64,000 nucleotides of DNA from Nostoc sp. PCC 7107 (GTDB lineage Bacteria > Cyanobacteriota > Cyanobacteriia > Cyanobacteriales > Nostocaceae): positions 855,001-919,000 of the forward strand of contig NC_019676.1 of the NCBI RefSeq assembly GCF_000316625.1, written 5' to 3'. Positions 8,545 to 17,324 of the stretch are shown here, piece by piece. Made by a program: the position numbers and the translations under genes. How positions within the stretch are numbered: position 1 is the stretch's first letter; each line of letters begins with the position of its first letter. A model generated the notes under the pieces. It made no database searches, was not told the DNA's origin, and was given only the letters and a program-made list of their open reading frames with translations.

Positions 8545-9804
8545 ATGAATGAATTTATCATATTCTTGTCTAGATGCTTATTGATTTGGTTAGCTCTTCA
8601 GGTGTGTTCAGTGTTGGCGTTGTTGTGGTCTTTAACTTCACGACCACAACACCCATTACTAGATGAGGAACTGCCAAAAACGGCAGTGATTCTTTGTCTG
8701 CGTGGTGCTGATCCATTTTTACCCAATTGCTTGCGATCGCTACTTCATCAGAATTATCCTCAGTATAATTTGAAGTTGGTTGTTGATAGTGTCCAAGACC
8801 CTGCATGGCAAATAGCTCACAATACTATCAATGAACTAGGCGCAACTAATGTTGACATTAAGCCACTCCAAATAGTCCGCAATAGTTGCAGTCTCAAATG
8901 TAGTTCTTTGATTCAAGCTGTCTCAGAATTAGATGAGTCATACAAGGTAGTGGCTTTAGTTGATGCTGATACAGTAGTGCATCCCAATTGGTTACGGGAA
9001 TTAGTTACCCCTCTCCATAACCCTAAAATAGGCGCAACAACAGGTAATCGTTGGTATATCCCAACAGGTAGATATTGGGGTACTTTAGTGCGTTATATCT
9101 GGAATGTCTCTGCACTTGTGCAAATGTTTCTCTATGGCATTCCTTGGGGAGGCACTTTAGCTATCAAAACCTCTGTAATCCAGCAAACAGGGCTACTCGA
9201 TAAATGGAGTAAAGCCTTTGGCGAAGATACGATGATTCGTAGTGTCTTGAGTAAGCATAAACTCCGAGTCAAATTTGTGCCTGCTTTAATTATGTTGAAT
9301 CGGGAAGAGTGCGATTTACCAAGTTTAAGATACTGGTTTCAACGGCAATTGTTATCTTCTCGCCTGTACCATCCTTTATGGATAGCTGTAGCGACGGATG
9401 TGATTTTCACAATTTTGCTTCCTAATCTTTTATTAGTAGCATTTTTAGTTGCTTTATTCATTGGAGATGGAGATAGCGCGAATTTAGCTCTGAGTTGGTA
9501 TGTGATTTATATGTTGGCCTTAGTTATGCTCATCCTCTTTTTAGAGTTGAGTGTACAGCCAGAAATTCGCGCTCAAGGTCAACAAGTGACAAGACTATCA
9601 GCAGCTGTGATTGGCAAAATTGCGATCGCTCTACCATTCACACAATGGATTTATGGGTTAGCAATGTTAGCATCATTGCAGATGCCGACAGTCCATTGGC
9701 GTGGTGTGAGCTATAAAGTTCAAGGGCCTTGGAATATCCGCCTTGTAGAATATCGTCCTTATCAGAGCATAGATCAACCAAGCGATCGCAAAGTTTCTCT
9801 CTAA
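8545..9804 (+). CDS. Membrane GT2 glycosyltransferase, copy 2
   Basis: The second 419-residue GT2 enzyme lines up with the 7106 gene over its whole length. It has the same membrane layout and the motifs VALVDADTVVHPNWLREL, GIPWGGTLAIKTSVI, GEDTMIRSVLSKHKLRVKF and QRQLLSSRLYHPLW. The last of these keeps a QRxxxSSR variant of QxxRW closer to the canonical form than copy 1. Both end in the shared sequence VQGPWNIRLVEY. The pair clearly arose by tandem duplication. Copy 2 has its own 179-base upstream spacer holding a hairpin, so the two could be expressed unequally. Function beyond sugar transfer is not visible. Confidence 0.75.
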   Translation: MNEFIIFLSRCLLIWLALQVCSVLALLWSLTSRPQHPLLDEELPKTAVILCLRGADPFLPNCLRSLLHQNYPQYNLKLVVDSVQDPAWQIAHNTINELGATNVDIKPLQIVRNSCSLKCSSLIQAVSELDESYKVVALVDADTVVHPNWLRELVTPLHNPKIGATTGNRWYIPTGRYWGTLVRYIWNVSALVQMFLYGIPWGGTLAIKTSVIQQTGLLDKWSKAFGEDTMIRSVLSKHKLRVKFVPALIMLNREECDLPSLRYWFQRQLLSSRLYHPLWIAVATDVIFTILLPNLLLVAFLVALFIGDGDSANLALSWYVIYMLALVMLILFLELSVQPEIRAQGQQVTRLSAAVIGKIAIALPFTQWIYGLAMLASLQMPTVHWRGVSYKVQGPWNIRLVEYRPYQSIDQPSDRKVSL

Positions 9805-9950
9805 AGAAGAATTCAGCAGCTAGAATTCCGAATTTAGAATTGATGTATGGAATCTTTTTAGCAATGCGTAAATCCTCAAATTCCAGTTTTTCGGTGTGTG
9901 CAATCTGACTGATTACGCTCTCAGAAAAAATTAACAACCTAATTAAAATC

Positions 9951-11219
9951 ATGCAAAAGCAACAGCTACGCATTGCGCTGTTTACAGGATTGTACCCTCC
10001 TTTCTTGACAGGAGTTTCCGTTGCAGTCCATCAAAGAGTTCGCTGGTTGCTACAACAAGGACATCAAGTTTTACTTGTCCATCCAGAAATCAACAATAAG
10101 TATCCTAAAAATGTGAGTGATCGCCCTATGCCTGGGCTAGATGAGTTAAAGGCTTTTCCGGCTTTTTCTTCCTACACATTTCCCACAGAGCCGTTAATCT
10201 TTTATAAGTCTTTACCCCAACCACTAAACTATCGCCATTGGAGTGATACTAAACTACTGGCAGAATTTCAACCAGATATCATTGTGGTTGAAGAAGCTGC
10301 ACAAATGCGGGGATTATATTCGGGCTTTTTACAAGGTTATGGTCGTCCTGTGGGTGTGGAATATGCAAAACAAACTCATACCCCCATCATTTCAGTTTTC
10401 CATACAGATATTGTTGCTTACATCAAATATTATTTAGGCAATCAATTTTTTAGCTTGATTAGTCTGATTGTTCCTTTTCTCACACAGCAGTTTAGTGAAG
10501 CTTATGATGTCAATTTATTTCCTTCTAGAGAACTGCTGAATAAGTACAAAAATCTCAAATGCCAACGTAGTGAATATGTTCCTTATCAAGGAATTGATAG
10601 CGAAAAATTTCATCCCCAAAACATTATTCACAACCCAATTCCCCAAGATCATCGACCAACATTGTTGTTTGTCGGACGTGTTACTGCCGAAAAGAACGTC
10701 ACTCAACTGATAGATGCCTTTCCACTGATCGCAGCTAAAGTTCCAGATGTGCATTTAGTAATTATCGGTAGCGGCCCTCTAGATCAAGAAATCCGCAAAC
10801 GTGCAGAAAAGTTTCCTAATGGAATTACTGTGTGGGGAGAATCTCACGGGAAAGAACTATTAGGTTGGTTTGCACGCGCCGATATATTTGTCAATCCCTC
10901 CGTTACCGAGAACTTCTGTACAACTAATATGGAAGCTTTAGCATCGGGAACTCCTTTAGTCGCAGCCAACGCTGGCGGAAACTTAGAACAGGTTTTTCCA
11001 GGAATTAATGGTTTTTTAAGTGAACCTAATAACCCTGTAGATTTGGCGAACCAAGTAATTGCCATTCTGACAAATCCTGAACTTAAAGCAGCAATGAACA
11101 GCCAAGCCCGTTCCTCAATTCAGGAATTTGATTGGTCAGCAGGTATGCAAAAATTTGAAACCAAACTGTATGAATTGGTGCAACCATCACAACAGGTAGA
11201 AACTACAACTGTGGGATAA
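9951..11219 (+). CDS. hglT: GT4 glycosyltransferase, heterocyst glycolipid glucosyltransferase HglT-like
   Basis: The 422-residue GT-B enzyme starts with a family 4 N-terminal half (RIALFTGLYPPFLTGVSVAV, with VRWLLQQGHQV). Its C-terminal half carries FVGRVTAEKNVTQLIDAF near 235 and the E-x7-E motif ENFCTTNMEALASGTP near 325. HglT of Anabaena PCC 7120 is a GT4 enzyme that adds glucose to the long-chain polyol aglycone of heterocyst glycolipids, and it lies a few genes from hgdB-hgdC-hgdA there. The same order here (hgdB-hgdC-hgdA, DUF2141, GT2, GT2, GT4) supports the symbol. A different GT4 specificity cannot be excluded from sequence. Confidence 0.72.
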   Translation: MQKQQLRIALFTGLYPPFLTGVSVAVHQRVRWLLQQGHQVLLVHPEINNKYPKNVSDRPMPGLDELKAFPAFSSYTFPTEPLIFYKSLPQPLNYRHWSDTKLLAEFQPDIIVVEEAAQMRGLYSGFLQGYGRPVGVEYAKQTHTPIISVFHTDIVAYIKYYLGNQFFSLISLIVPFLTQQFSEAYDVNLFPSRELLNKYKNLKCQRSEYVPYQGIDSEKFHPQNIIHNPIPQDHRPTLLFVGRVTAEKNVTQLIDAFPLIAAKVPDVHLVIIGSGPLDQEIRKRAEKFPNGITVWGESHGKELLGWFARADIFVNPSVTENFCTTNMEALASGTPLVAANAGGNLEQVFPGINGFLSEPNNPVDLANQVIAILTNPELKAAMNSQARSSIQEFDWSAGMQKFETKLYELVQPSQQVETTTVG

Positions 11220-11270
11220 CTTAACCAGAGATGATGAGCAATTCAAGTTAGTTAAAACTACAGCAATCCC

Positions 11271-11316
11271 AAATAATCAGGACTTACGCACAAAGCTGTG
11301 TAAGTCCTGATTATTT
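11271..11316. terminator. Bidirectional terminator hairpin
   Basis: A 20-bp stem with one G-T wobble starts AAATAATCAGGACTTACGCA and closes over CAAAGC. It lies between the convergent hglT (+) and the HTH-AAA gene (-), each within 55 bases, so it can serve both. Confidence 0.65.
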
Positions 11317-11352
11317 GTGAGAGCCAAAATCCTGACTTTTTATAGGAGTTTC

Positions 11353-12801
11353 CTAACTGTTGATTTGCCGTAGGCGATCGCGAAAAAAAGGACGAAATAA
11401 CTCACAGGCTAGACTTGCTGTTATACCATACAAATGTACTAACCCCATCTTTTGCAATTGGGAAGCTTGCACAGCATCACAATCTATAGAACTTGATTGC
11501 TGAAGGATGTCTGTAAAGGATGGCCATAGATGAGGATAGTGTTGTAGATTTGACCATTGCTGTTCTAGATGGTCTGCATAGATAGCGGTGGTAACAGCAG
11601 AATTTTCTAACAATTCTTCCAGTGTGATTGTCTGCTGATGTATATAGTAAAATGCCAGTTGCAACCGATAGGGGTGTCCTCCCAAAAGAGCGATCGCCTT
11701 CTCAATTTGTTGTGCTGTCATTTCTTCTCCCCAGCGATGTGCTAATTCTTGCACCTGGTTTTGTGTAAATTCAGGTAACTCAATCACTAGACCAGTATTT
11801 AGGAAGGATTGATTGATCACATTGCTCATCTGGAGTTCCGTGGAATGAACTGTTACCAATCGGAGGTTATGCCAAGGATTGCTATCCACCACTCTTGCTT
11901 TAGCTTGCTCACACCAAGTCCGTAAAAGTAAAAGAAATTCACGAGCAATATCTGGGTAAGTAAATAGCTGATTAAGTTCATCAATCGCAATCACTAAAGG
12001 GCGATTTAGGTTAGCTAAAATCACATCCTCAAAGTAATCTGTCGCGTTCGATTTGCTACCCAAGGTATCATCCCAAAAATTGGCAATTGTATTTGGTAGG
12101 TTTAGCTGCTTGCTAACTCTGGCACAGAACCATTGGAGAAAGCGTTCTAGGTTGTGTAAAATCTCATCGTTAGCAAGTTGCAAGCTCACAGAAACTGTTT
12201 GATATCCCAGGTTTTTAGAGTAAGCCAAGATGCGCGTCATCAGGGAGCTTTTGCCCATTTGCTTGGGGGCGCGGATATTGATTGATGCACCTGATTGGTG
12301 AATAGCTTCGTAACAGAGCGATTCAAGAATGGGACGATGAATATAGAAGACTGAATCCAAAGGCATCTGTCCCCCTGGTGGAGTCAGGGGACGAGGTTGG
12401 AAATAGTCTTGTAGTCGTTCCATGTTGTAAATTTTGTGAGTATTGTTGCGATCACAGATTGATGTAATCGGAAAGCTGATTTCCGCAGAGGTAATTGAAC
12501 TAATCTTTGCAAAATCGTCTTGTTCAGGTAACAAGTAAAGATAATCCTCCTTTAATAAAGTCAAATTAAAGGCGTGGAAACAGCACTCCAAAGTTCGTTT
12601 ATCAACTCCCACTGAGCCAGTAAAGACTTTGCTGAGAGTATTGGGAGTTAAACCTGTTTTTTCACTCAAATCTTCGAGAGTACATCGCTTAAAGTTTTGC
12701 TGAACTTCTACCTCAGCTTTTGCCTGATTGAGTTTTTTTAAACCTTGAGCCGTAAGGATTGCACCCCGCCGCCGTACATTATTTTTGCATTGCAATTGCA
12801 T
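11353..12801 (-). CDS. HTH-AAA ATPase of the cyanobacterial AAA-like (AAA_35) family
   Basis: The 482-residue protein has an N-terminal helix-turn-helix of the kind found in cyanobacterial signalling ATPases (TLEDLSEKTGLTPNTLSKVF, about 41-60). The ATPase domain follows: the segment GGQMPLDSVFYIHRP, Walker A APKQMGKSSLM near 180, Walker B PLVIAIDELNQLF near 265 and the sensor-like LVTVHSTELQM. In most family members AAA_35 is fused to WD40 repeats, pentapeptides or CHASE2; here there is no C-terminal effector, so it is a bare version. Targets are unknown. A 17-bp palindrome just upstream of the start suggests autoregulation. Confidence 0.75.
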   Translation of the reverse strand: MQLQCKNNVRRRGAILTAQGLKKLNQAKAEVEVQQNFKRCTLEDLSEKTGLTPNTLSKVFTGSVGVDKRTLECCFHAFNLTLLKEDYLYLLPEQDDFAKISSITSAEISFPITSICDRNNTHKIYNMERLQDYFQPRPLTPPGGQMPLDSVFYIHRPILESLCYEAIHQSGASINIRAPKQMGKSSLMTRILAYSKNLGYQTVSVSLQLANDEILHNLERFLQWFCARVSKQLNLPNTIANFWDDTLGSKSNATDYFEDVILANLNRPLVIAIDELNQLFTYPDIAREFLLLLRTWCEQAKARVVDSNPWHNLRLVTVHSTELQMSNVINQSFLNTGLVIELPEFTQNQVQELAHRWGEEMTAQQIEKAIALLGGHPYRLQLAFYYIHQQTITLEELLENSAVTTAIYADHLEQQWSNLQHYPHLWPSFTDILQQSSSIDCDAVQASQLQKMGLVHLYGITASLACELFRPFFRDRLRQINS

Positions 12802-12803
12802 TT

Positions 12804-12820
12804 TTTTACTATTAGTAAAA
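12804..12820. promoter_or_regulatory. 17-bp palindrome, likely operator of the HTH-AAA gene
   Basis: TTTTACTA-T-TAGTAAAA begins two bases upstream of the minus-strand ATG at 12801. Related half-sites recur in the same intergenic region as TTACTAAA near 12845 and TTTAGTAA near 12934. Binding by the HTH of the adjacent protein is inference. Confidence 0.4.
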
Positions 12821-13302
12821 TTTAAAAATTTGTTTGGTCATCTGCTTACTAAATAGATGACTAGTATGCTTACAAAGCGTACAGAACAAATTCCGAAAAA
12901 CATATCATCAAACTTTTGCATCATTAGATGTTATTTAGTAATAGCGGCAGCATATTTCTTAAATTTTGTTTTTTTCCAAAGTTAAGGACAAAATTAATTA
13001 AAGTTTGTAAAGTACTTAAATCCTCAATAACTACAACTGAGATAACAAACGACTTTGGGTAATTGCTGATGCTCAATGCTTAACTTTTTTCTTAAAGTTG
13101 CAAACTTTGGTGGTGTTGATAGCAGAAAATCCGCATTATTGAGTCATAAGCAACAGACAGAATCGGGAATGTAAAAATCGACACCAACTATTTATCCACC
13201 TTGGCTTGTTGTTCTATTTACATTTGTTTTTAAACATTTACCCAATAAGCATTTTGCTAATTGCTGATGCAGTCTAATCTAAATTATGAGAGGCAAATAA
13301 AG
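12821..13302. other. Intergenic region between divergent genes
   Basis: No open frame of note. It is AT-rich and holds the extra TTACTA-type half-sites mentioned for 12804. The orphan gene downstream has a GAGG ribosome-binding site at 13289-13293. Confidence 0.4.
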
Positions 13303-14373
13303 ATGACACAGTATACCGTATCTCTTTCTATGGATTCTACAACTAGACAATATCTCCAAAACAAAGGATACAGTCTTTATGTATTCAAAGGAGTTGATGC
13401 AGGTAAGGGTGCTCAAAGTACGGTATGGGTTTCTGTAACCGGCGATGCACTTTATAATCAAAGCAAGATAGATATCTCCTGGCAAGAGAACTTATATATA
13501 GGAGAGACAACCTCGCAATTACAGAACGGCGTTGTTGTAAGTGGAACAAATCCATTCGTTACCAGTGATAACATCCAACCAGTTAGTTTAGGGAACAATT
13601 ACATCTATGAAGGGGTGCAATGGAATCCAAACCCGACCCAATCTGGTCAACCCAGCGCATTTACCATCGAAAACAGTCCATCCATAGTCAATAACTTCTA
13701 TGTTTCACAGAAAGTTGACACAGACCCCGATTATATCGTTGTTCAGTCAATAACTGGGGCTGGAGGTAGTGCTTCTTTTATACCAATCGAAACCATTTCA
13801 ATGGTATTATCGACCCAATCAATAAATAAAGGCACAATTATCACACAAGCATTTTCACCTGGCTTAATCATTACATTGGTTGGTATAACATCAACCAACA
13901 TCTCATATGATACAAACAAGGGATGGAATGGGCCTAGCGGCTCGACATCGCCATTAAAGAAAGGCGATAGCATATATGATTCAATGATAAGTAGCTATCG
14001 GCCTACTTTAAAGAGTTATGCAAATAGCGTTCTCAGGACGTTGAACGCTATTGAGTCGGAAAGAGGAATATTAATTGATTCTGGATTTACGGCTACGTTA
14101 GTTTTTGGCACTCTAACAGTAGCAACCTGGGCTTATAATCACCAAGCGTTAATTGCAAGCGCTGCAAACGTTGTCATTAGCAGTTTTTCTGACTTGAATA
14201 CAGCAACACGTACATTTAAAGTTATAGGTGCCTCAGCGATTGCTTGTGCTGCGGCAATGGACGCAATCGTTAAAGCAATCAAAGACAATGCGCCACCACA
14301 GTCAGTGGCAGCTGATAATGAATTATCGGCTTTCGTAGATGTCAAATACACAAACCTAGTGTGCAAAAAGTAA
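13303..14373 (+). CDS. Orphan protein with beta-rich N-terminal half and hydrophobic C-terminal half
   Basis: I do not recognise this 356-residue protein. I chose ATG 13303 (MTQYTVSLSMDSTT) because GAGG lies nine bases upstream; a TTG at 13261 would add 14 residues. The first 225 residues look like a soluble beta-sandwich, rich in Ser, Thr and Gly, with aromatic motifs (YSLYVFKGVD, DISWQENLYIGE, SYDTNKGWNGP). There is no signal peptide. Residues about 255-320 contain two Ala/Val-rich apolar stretches (FTATLVFGTLTVATWAY and VIGASAIACAAAMDAIV) that could be amphipathic or membrane-inserting helices. The gene stands alone, with a hairpin downstream and no HIP1 site inside. A secreted or pore-forming-like protein is only a guess. 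Confidence 0.6.
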   Translation: MTQYTVSLSMDSTTRQYLQNKGYSLYVFKGVDAGKGAQSTVWVSVTGDALYNQSKIDISWQENLYIGETTSQLQNGVVVSGTNPFVTSDNIQPVSLGNNYIYEGVQWNPNPTQSGQPSAFTIENSPSIVNNFYVSQKVDTDPDYIVVQSITGAGGSASFIPIETISMVLSTQSINKGTIITQAFSPGLIITLVGITSTNISYDTNKGWNGPSGSTSPLKKGDSIYDSMISSYRPTLKSYANSVLRTLNAIESERGILIDSGFTATLVFGTLTVATWAYNHQALIASAANVVISSFSDLNTATRTFKVIGASAIACAAAMDAIVKAIKDNAPPQSVAADNELSAFVDVKYTNLVCKK

Positions 14374-14446
14374 GGTGGTGCGATCGCCTATCTTGTAAGG
14401 TGCGTTAACAAGGAAACACACCACCACTATTATTAATTTCAAATTC

Positions 14447-14473
14447 GGTGGGTTAGCAACAGTGTAACCCACC
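14447..14473. terminator. Hairpin after the orphan gene
   Basis: GGTGGGTTA (14447-14455) pairs with TAACCCACC (14465-14473) 74 bases after the stop codon. No T-run follows. This GGTGGGTTA/TAACCCACC palindrome type is an interspersed repeat in many cyanobacteria. The rest of 14374-14682 holds only a HIP1 site near 14381. Confidence 0.5.
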
Positions 14474-14682
14474 TTATGTTTTGTGCTGACGTTAAAGGAG
14501 ATGTAATAAAAGTTATAAATAATACGTAAAATAATCGTTCTATTACTGAGTAAATGAGCGATCGCTAAAATCGATGATTTATTCTCTCGTGGCGTAAGTC
14601 CTAGTTAATATACAAATATGCTCATACTTGATGTTCAAGAATCCATTTATGGATTCTAAGTATATTAATTTTAGGTATTTAT

Positions 14683-15558
14683 ATGTTTTTAGTAACAGGA
14701 GCAACGGGGGGAATTGGTCGTCGTGTTGTGCGACTGCTACGCCAGCAGGAACAATCAGTGAGGGTATTTGTGCGGCTTACCTCACGTTACAGTGAGTTAG
14801 AACATCGGGGTGCAGACATCTTCATCGGCGATTTGCGCCAAGAAAAAGATATTGAGAAGGCTACTCAAGGTGTTAAATATATTATCAGCGCTCACGGTTC
14901 TAATAGTGATGCTTTATCTCTTGACTACCGCGCCAACATAGAACTAATTGATCAAGCAAAAGCTAATCAAGTTAAGCATTTTGTCTTTGTTTCTGTATTG
15001 GGAGTAGATCGCGGTTATGAAGATGCGCCTGTATTTAAAGCCAAACATGCAGTAGAACGATATTTGATAGATAGTGGCTTAAATTACACAATTTTCCGCC
15101 CAGCTGGACTAGCATCAAATTTGCTGCCATTGGCGGAACAGTTTCGAGACACAGGGTTATATTTACTAATTGGCGATCGCCAAAACCGTAGCTCAATTGT
15201 CAGTACAGACGATTTGGCAAAAATGATCGTGGATTCTGTCAAAGTTCCAGCGGCGCGTAACCAAATATTGCCAGTAGGGGGGCCAGAAATTTTACACCGG
15301 GAAGATATTCCTCGGATATTTGGTCGGATTTTTAACAAACAACCGATAGTTATTAACCCGCCAGTATTTGTACTTGATGGGTTAAGAAATGTTATCGGTT
15401 TGTTAAATCCGCAAACACAAAAAGCTTTGGGGACTTATCAGACGTTGCTATCTAATGAATTTTTCTGTAAAAAAGAGGAAATAGCCAACTTAGAGAGAAT
15501 TTTTGATTTTCCCTTGGAAACCTTAGAAAGTTTTTTACGACGCTATTTAGCAGTTTGA
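14683..15558 (+). CDS. NmrA/Ycf39-like NAD(P)-binding reductase
   Basis: The 291-residue protein starts directly with an atypical short-chain dehydrogenase fold: the cofactor loop TGATGGIGRRV at residues 5-15, an Arg-rich following strand typical of NADPH users (VRVFVRLTSRYSEL), FVFVSVLGVDRG near 105 and FRPAGLASNL near 145. The SDR YxxxK pair is not clear, as in NmrA- and Ycf39-type proteins that act as sensors or assembly factors. It is followed after 88 bases by a HlyD-family gene, but a shared role is not evident. Confidence 0.65.
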   Translation: MFLVTGATGGIGRRVVRLLRQQEQSVRVFVRLTSRYSELEHRGADIFIGDLRQEKDIEKATQGVKYIISAHGSNSDALSLDYRANIELIDQAKANQVKHFVFVSVLGVDRGYEDAPVFKAKHAVERYLIDSGLNYTIFRPAGLASNLLPLAEQFRDTGLYLLIGDRQNRSSIVSTDDLAKMIVDSVKVPAARNQILPVGGPEILHREDIPRIFGRIFNKQPIVINPPVFVLDGLRNVIGLLNPQTQKALGTYQTLLSNEFFCKKEEIANLERIFDFPLETLESFLRRYLAV

Positions 15559-15571
15559 AGTAAATATTATT

Positions 15572-15612
15572 CCTGAGTCATGAACATCCGGAAATATGAC
15601 TAATGACTCAGG
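15572..15612. repeat. Inverted repeat between the reductase and HlyD genes
   Basis: CCTGAGTCAT (15572-15581) is repeated inverted as ATGACTCAGG (15603-15612) around a 21-base loop. Such TGACTCA-type repeats are common intergenic sequence in this genome type. It may act as an attenuator or weak terminator. Confidence 0.45.
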
Positions 15613-15646
15613 ACAATTGACAAAGAACAAATAACATTAAGATTTT

Positions 15647-17143
15647 ATGACCTCTCCCCTAGTTGCTAATGCTGCTCAAGCGCGTCAAACAAAACAGCGA
15701 TTCGCCAAGCCAGAGGATCAACTGTCTTATGAATTAGGTAAGGCAGTTCAAGAATTGCCACCGCTTTATACAAGATTGTTAGCAGGGACTATCAGTGTAG
15801 CTTTATTTGGGACGATCGCTTGGGCGCATTTCTCGGAAATCGATGAAGTGGCGATAGCTCAAGGAGAACTTATTGCTTCGACTCAAGTCAGACCAGTGAC
15901 ATCTCTGGGGAATGGGATGATTATGGCAGTGAAAGTCAGAGAAGGCGATCGCGTTACTAAAAATCAAGTGTTAATTCAACGCGACCCCGATTTCCAAAAA
16001 ACAGACGTGAACCGCCTTTCAGAATCTACCAAATTAATTAAGGATGACTTAGACCGTTTGGATGTAGAACGCATCGGTGGTAAAAGCACTGGTGAGACAC
16101 TCCAAGATCAACTTTTAACGGCGCGTTTAGGCAATTATCAAGCGCGTCAATCAGCCGCAGAAGCCGAAGCCAATCGCCAACGCGCCCTTATTGATCAAGC
16201 AAAAGTGCGCTTGGCTCGCTTGCGAGAAAATTTAGATACAGCTAAAAGTGCCTTAGTTAATTCCCAAATCAACTTAGCTAATGCTAAAAGTATCCGTGAA
16301 AGAGTCAAAGAAGCATTAGCGATCGCCCAAAATCGAGAAGAAAAACTCCGCACATTGATTACTCCTGGCGCTGTCCCCAGAGTTGATTACTTAGAAGCAC
16401 AAGAAAGATTAAATCGCGCCAATACCGATGTCACCCGCTCAGAAGATGAAGTGACTAACGCCAACAATAAAGTTGCAGAAGCGCAAGATCGCGTCTTATC
16501 TTTAGGAAAAGATATTGCAGCCCAAGGCCAAGAAATTCGCCAAGCAGAACAAGCTTTTCAGGCAGCGCGTAATCAAGTACAACGTTTATCATCTGAACGT
16601 CAAAGCGAAATTTTGACTCAAATGAATCAGCGTAAAGAAGAATTAACCACCGTCTCCGGTCAATTAGCCCAAGCGAAAAAGCAACAAGAAGGCGAAACCA
16701 TCAAAGCTCCTGTAGCTGGTACAATCTACAGAATTAAGGCAACCAAAGGCCCCGTACAATCAGGGGAAGAATTACTATCTATCTTGCCGGATGGAGAAGA
16801 ATTGCAGCTAGAAGTAAAAGTTCTCAACCGCGATATTGGTTTCATTCGTCCAGGTATGAAAGTAAAAGTCAAAATGGCTACTTTCCCTTTCCAGGAATTC
16901 GGTACCATTGCTGGCACAGTAGCACAAGTTAGCCCGAATGCCGTAGTTGATAAAGAATTAGGGTTAGTTTTCCCCACCAGAATTCAAATGAATAAACATT
17001 CCTTAAATGTGCGGGGTAAAGAAGTTGTATTTACTCCTGGTATGGTTGCTACAGGGGAAATTGTCACTCGCAAGAAATCAATTTTAACTTTCATTGTCGA
17101 ACCTGTAACTCGCAGATTTAGCGAAGCTTTTTCTGTCAGGTAG
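15647..17143 (+). CDS. HlyD-family type I secretion adaptor
   Basis: The 498-residue protein has a cytoplasmic N-terminus of about 55 residues and one membrane helix (LLAGTISVALFGTIAW). A lipoyl half-motif (GELIASTQVRPVTSLGNGMI) comes next. A very long coiled coil (about 125-350) is followed by the second lipoyl half (IKAPVAGTIYRIKATKGPV) and a beta-barrel ending in GMVATGEIVTRKKSI. This is the HlyD/PrtE layout rather than DevB. These adaptors join an ABC exporter in the inner membrane to TolC. No ABC transporter gene is next to it, so its partner must be elsewhere; the next gene is on the other strand. Confidence 0.82.
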   Translation: MTSPLVANAAQARQTKQRFAKPEDQLSYELGKAVQELPPLYTRLLAGTISVALFGTIAWAHFSEIDEVAIAQGELIASTQVRPVTSLGNGMIMAVKVREGDRVTKNQVLIQRDPDFQKTDVNRLSESTKLIKDDLDRLDVERIGGKSTGETLQDQLLTARLGNYQARQSAAEAEANRQRALIDQAKVRLARLRENLDTAKSALVNSQINLANAKSIRERVKEALAIAQNREEKLRTLITPGAVPRVDYLEAQERLNRANTDVTRSEDEVTNANNKVAEAQDRVLSLGKDIAAQGQEIRQAEQAFQAARNQVQRLSSERQSEILTQMNQRKEELTTVSGQLAQAKKQQEGETIKAPVAGTIYRIKATKGPVQSGEELLSILPDGEELQLEVKVLNRDIGFIRPGMKVKVKMATFPFQEFGTIAGTVAQVSPNAVVDKELGLVFPTRIQMNKHSLNVRGKEVVFTPGMVATGEIVTRKKSILTFIVEPVTRRFSEAFSVR

Positions 17144-17176
17144 TATAATTTTTGCATTGTAAAAATCGAGAGGCTC

Positions 17177-17209
17177 AGATCCCCGACTTTTTTAAAAAGT
17201 CGGGGATCT
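17177..17209. terminator. Bidirectional hairpin of the 'AGATCCCCGACTT' family
   Basis: AGATCCCCGACTTTTT (17177-17192) and its exact inverse complement (17194-17209) surround a single T. It lies between the convergent HlyD gene (+) and the glycohydrolase (-). Each strand has a run of T inside the stem. Confidence 0.6.
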
Positions 17210-17324
17210 TGTTGTCCAAAAATAATTTATGTAGCGATAGTCAGATATGTTATGACAACTTGAAAGCTTGAATGCCAGAAATAGTAAGACTCTCCCTCCT
17301 GCCTTCTGCCTCCTGCCATAACTG

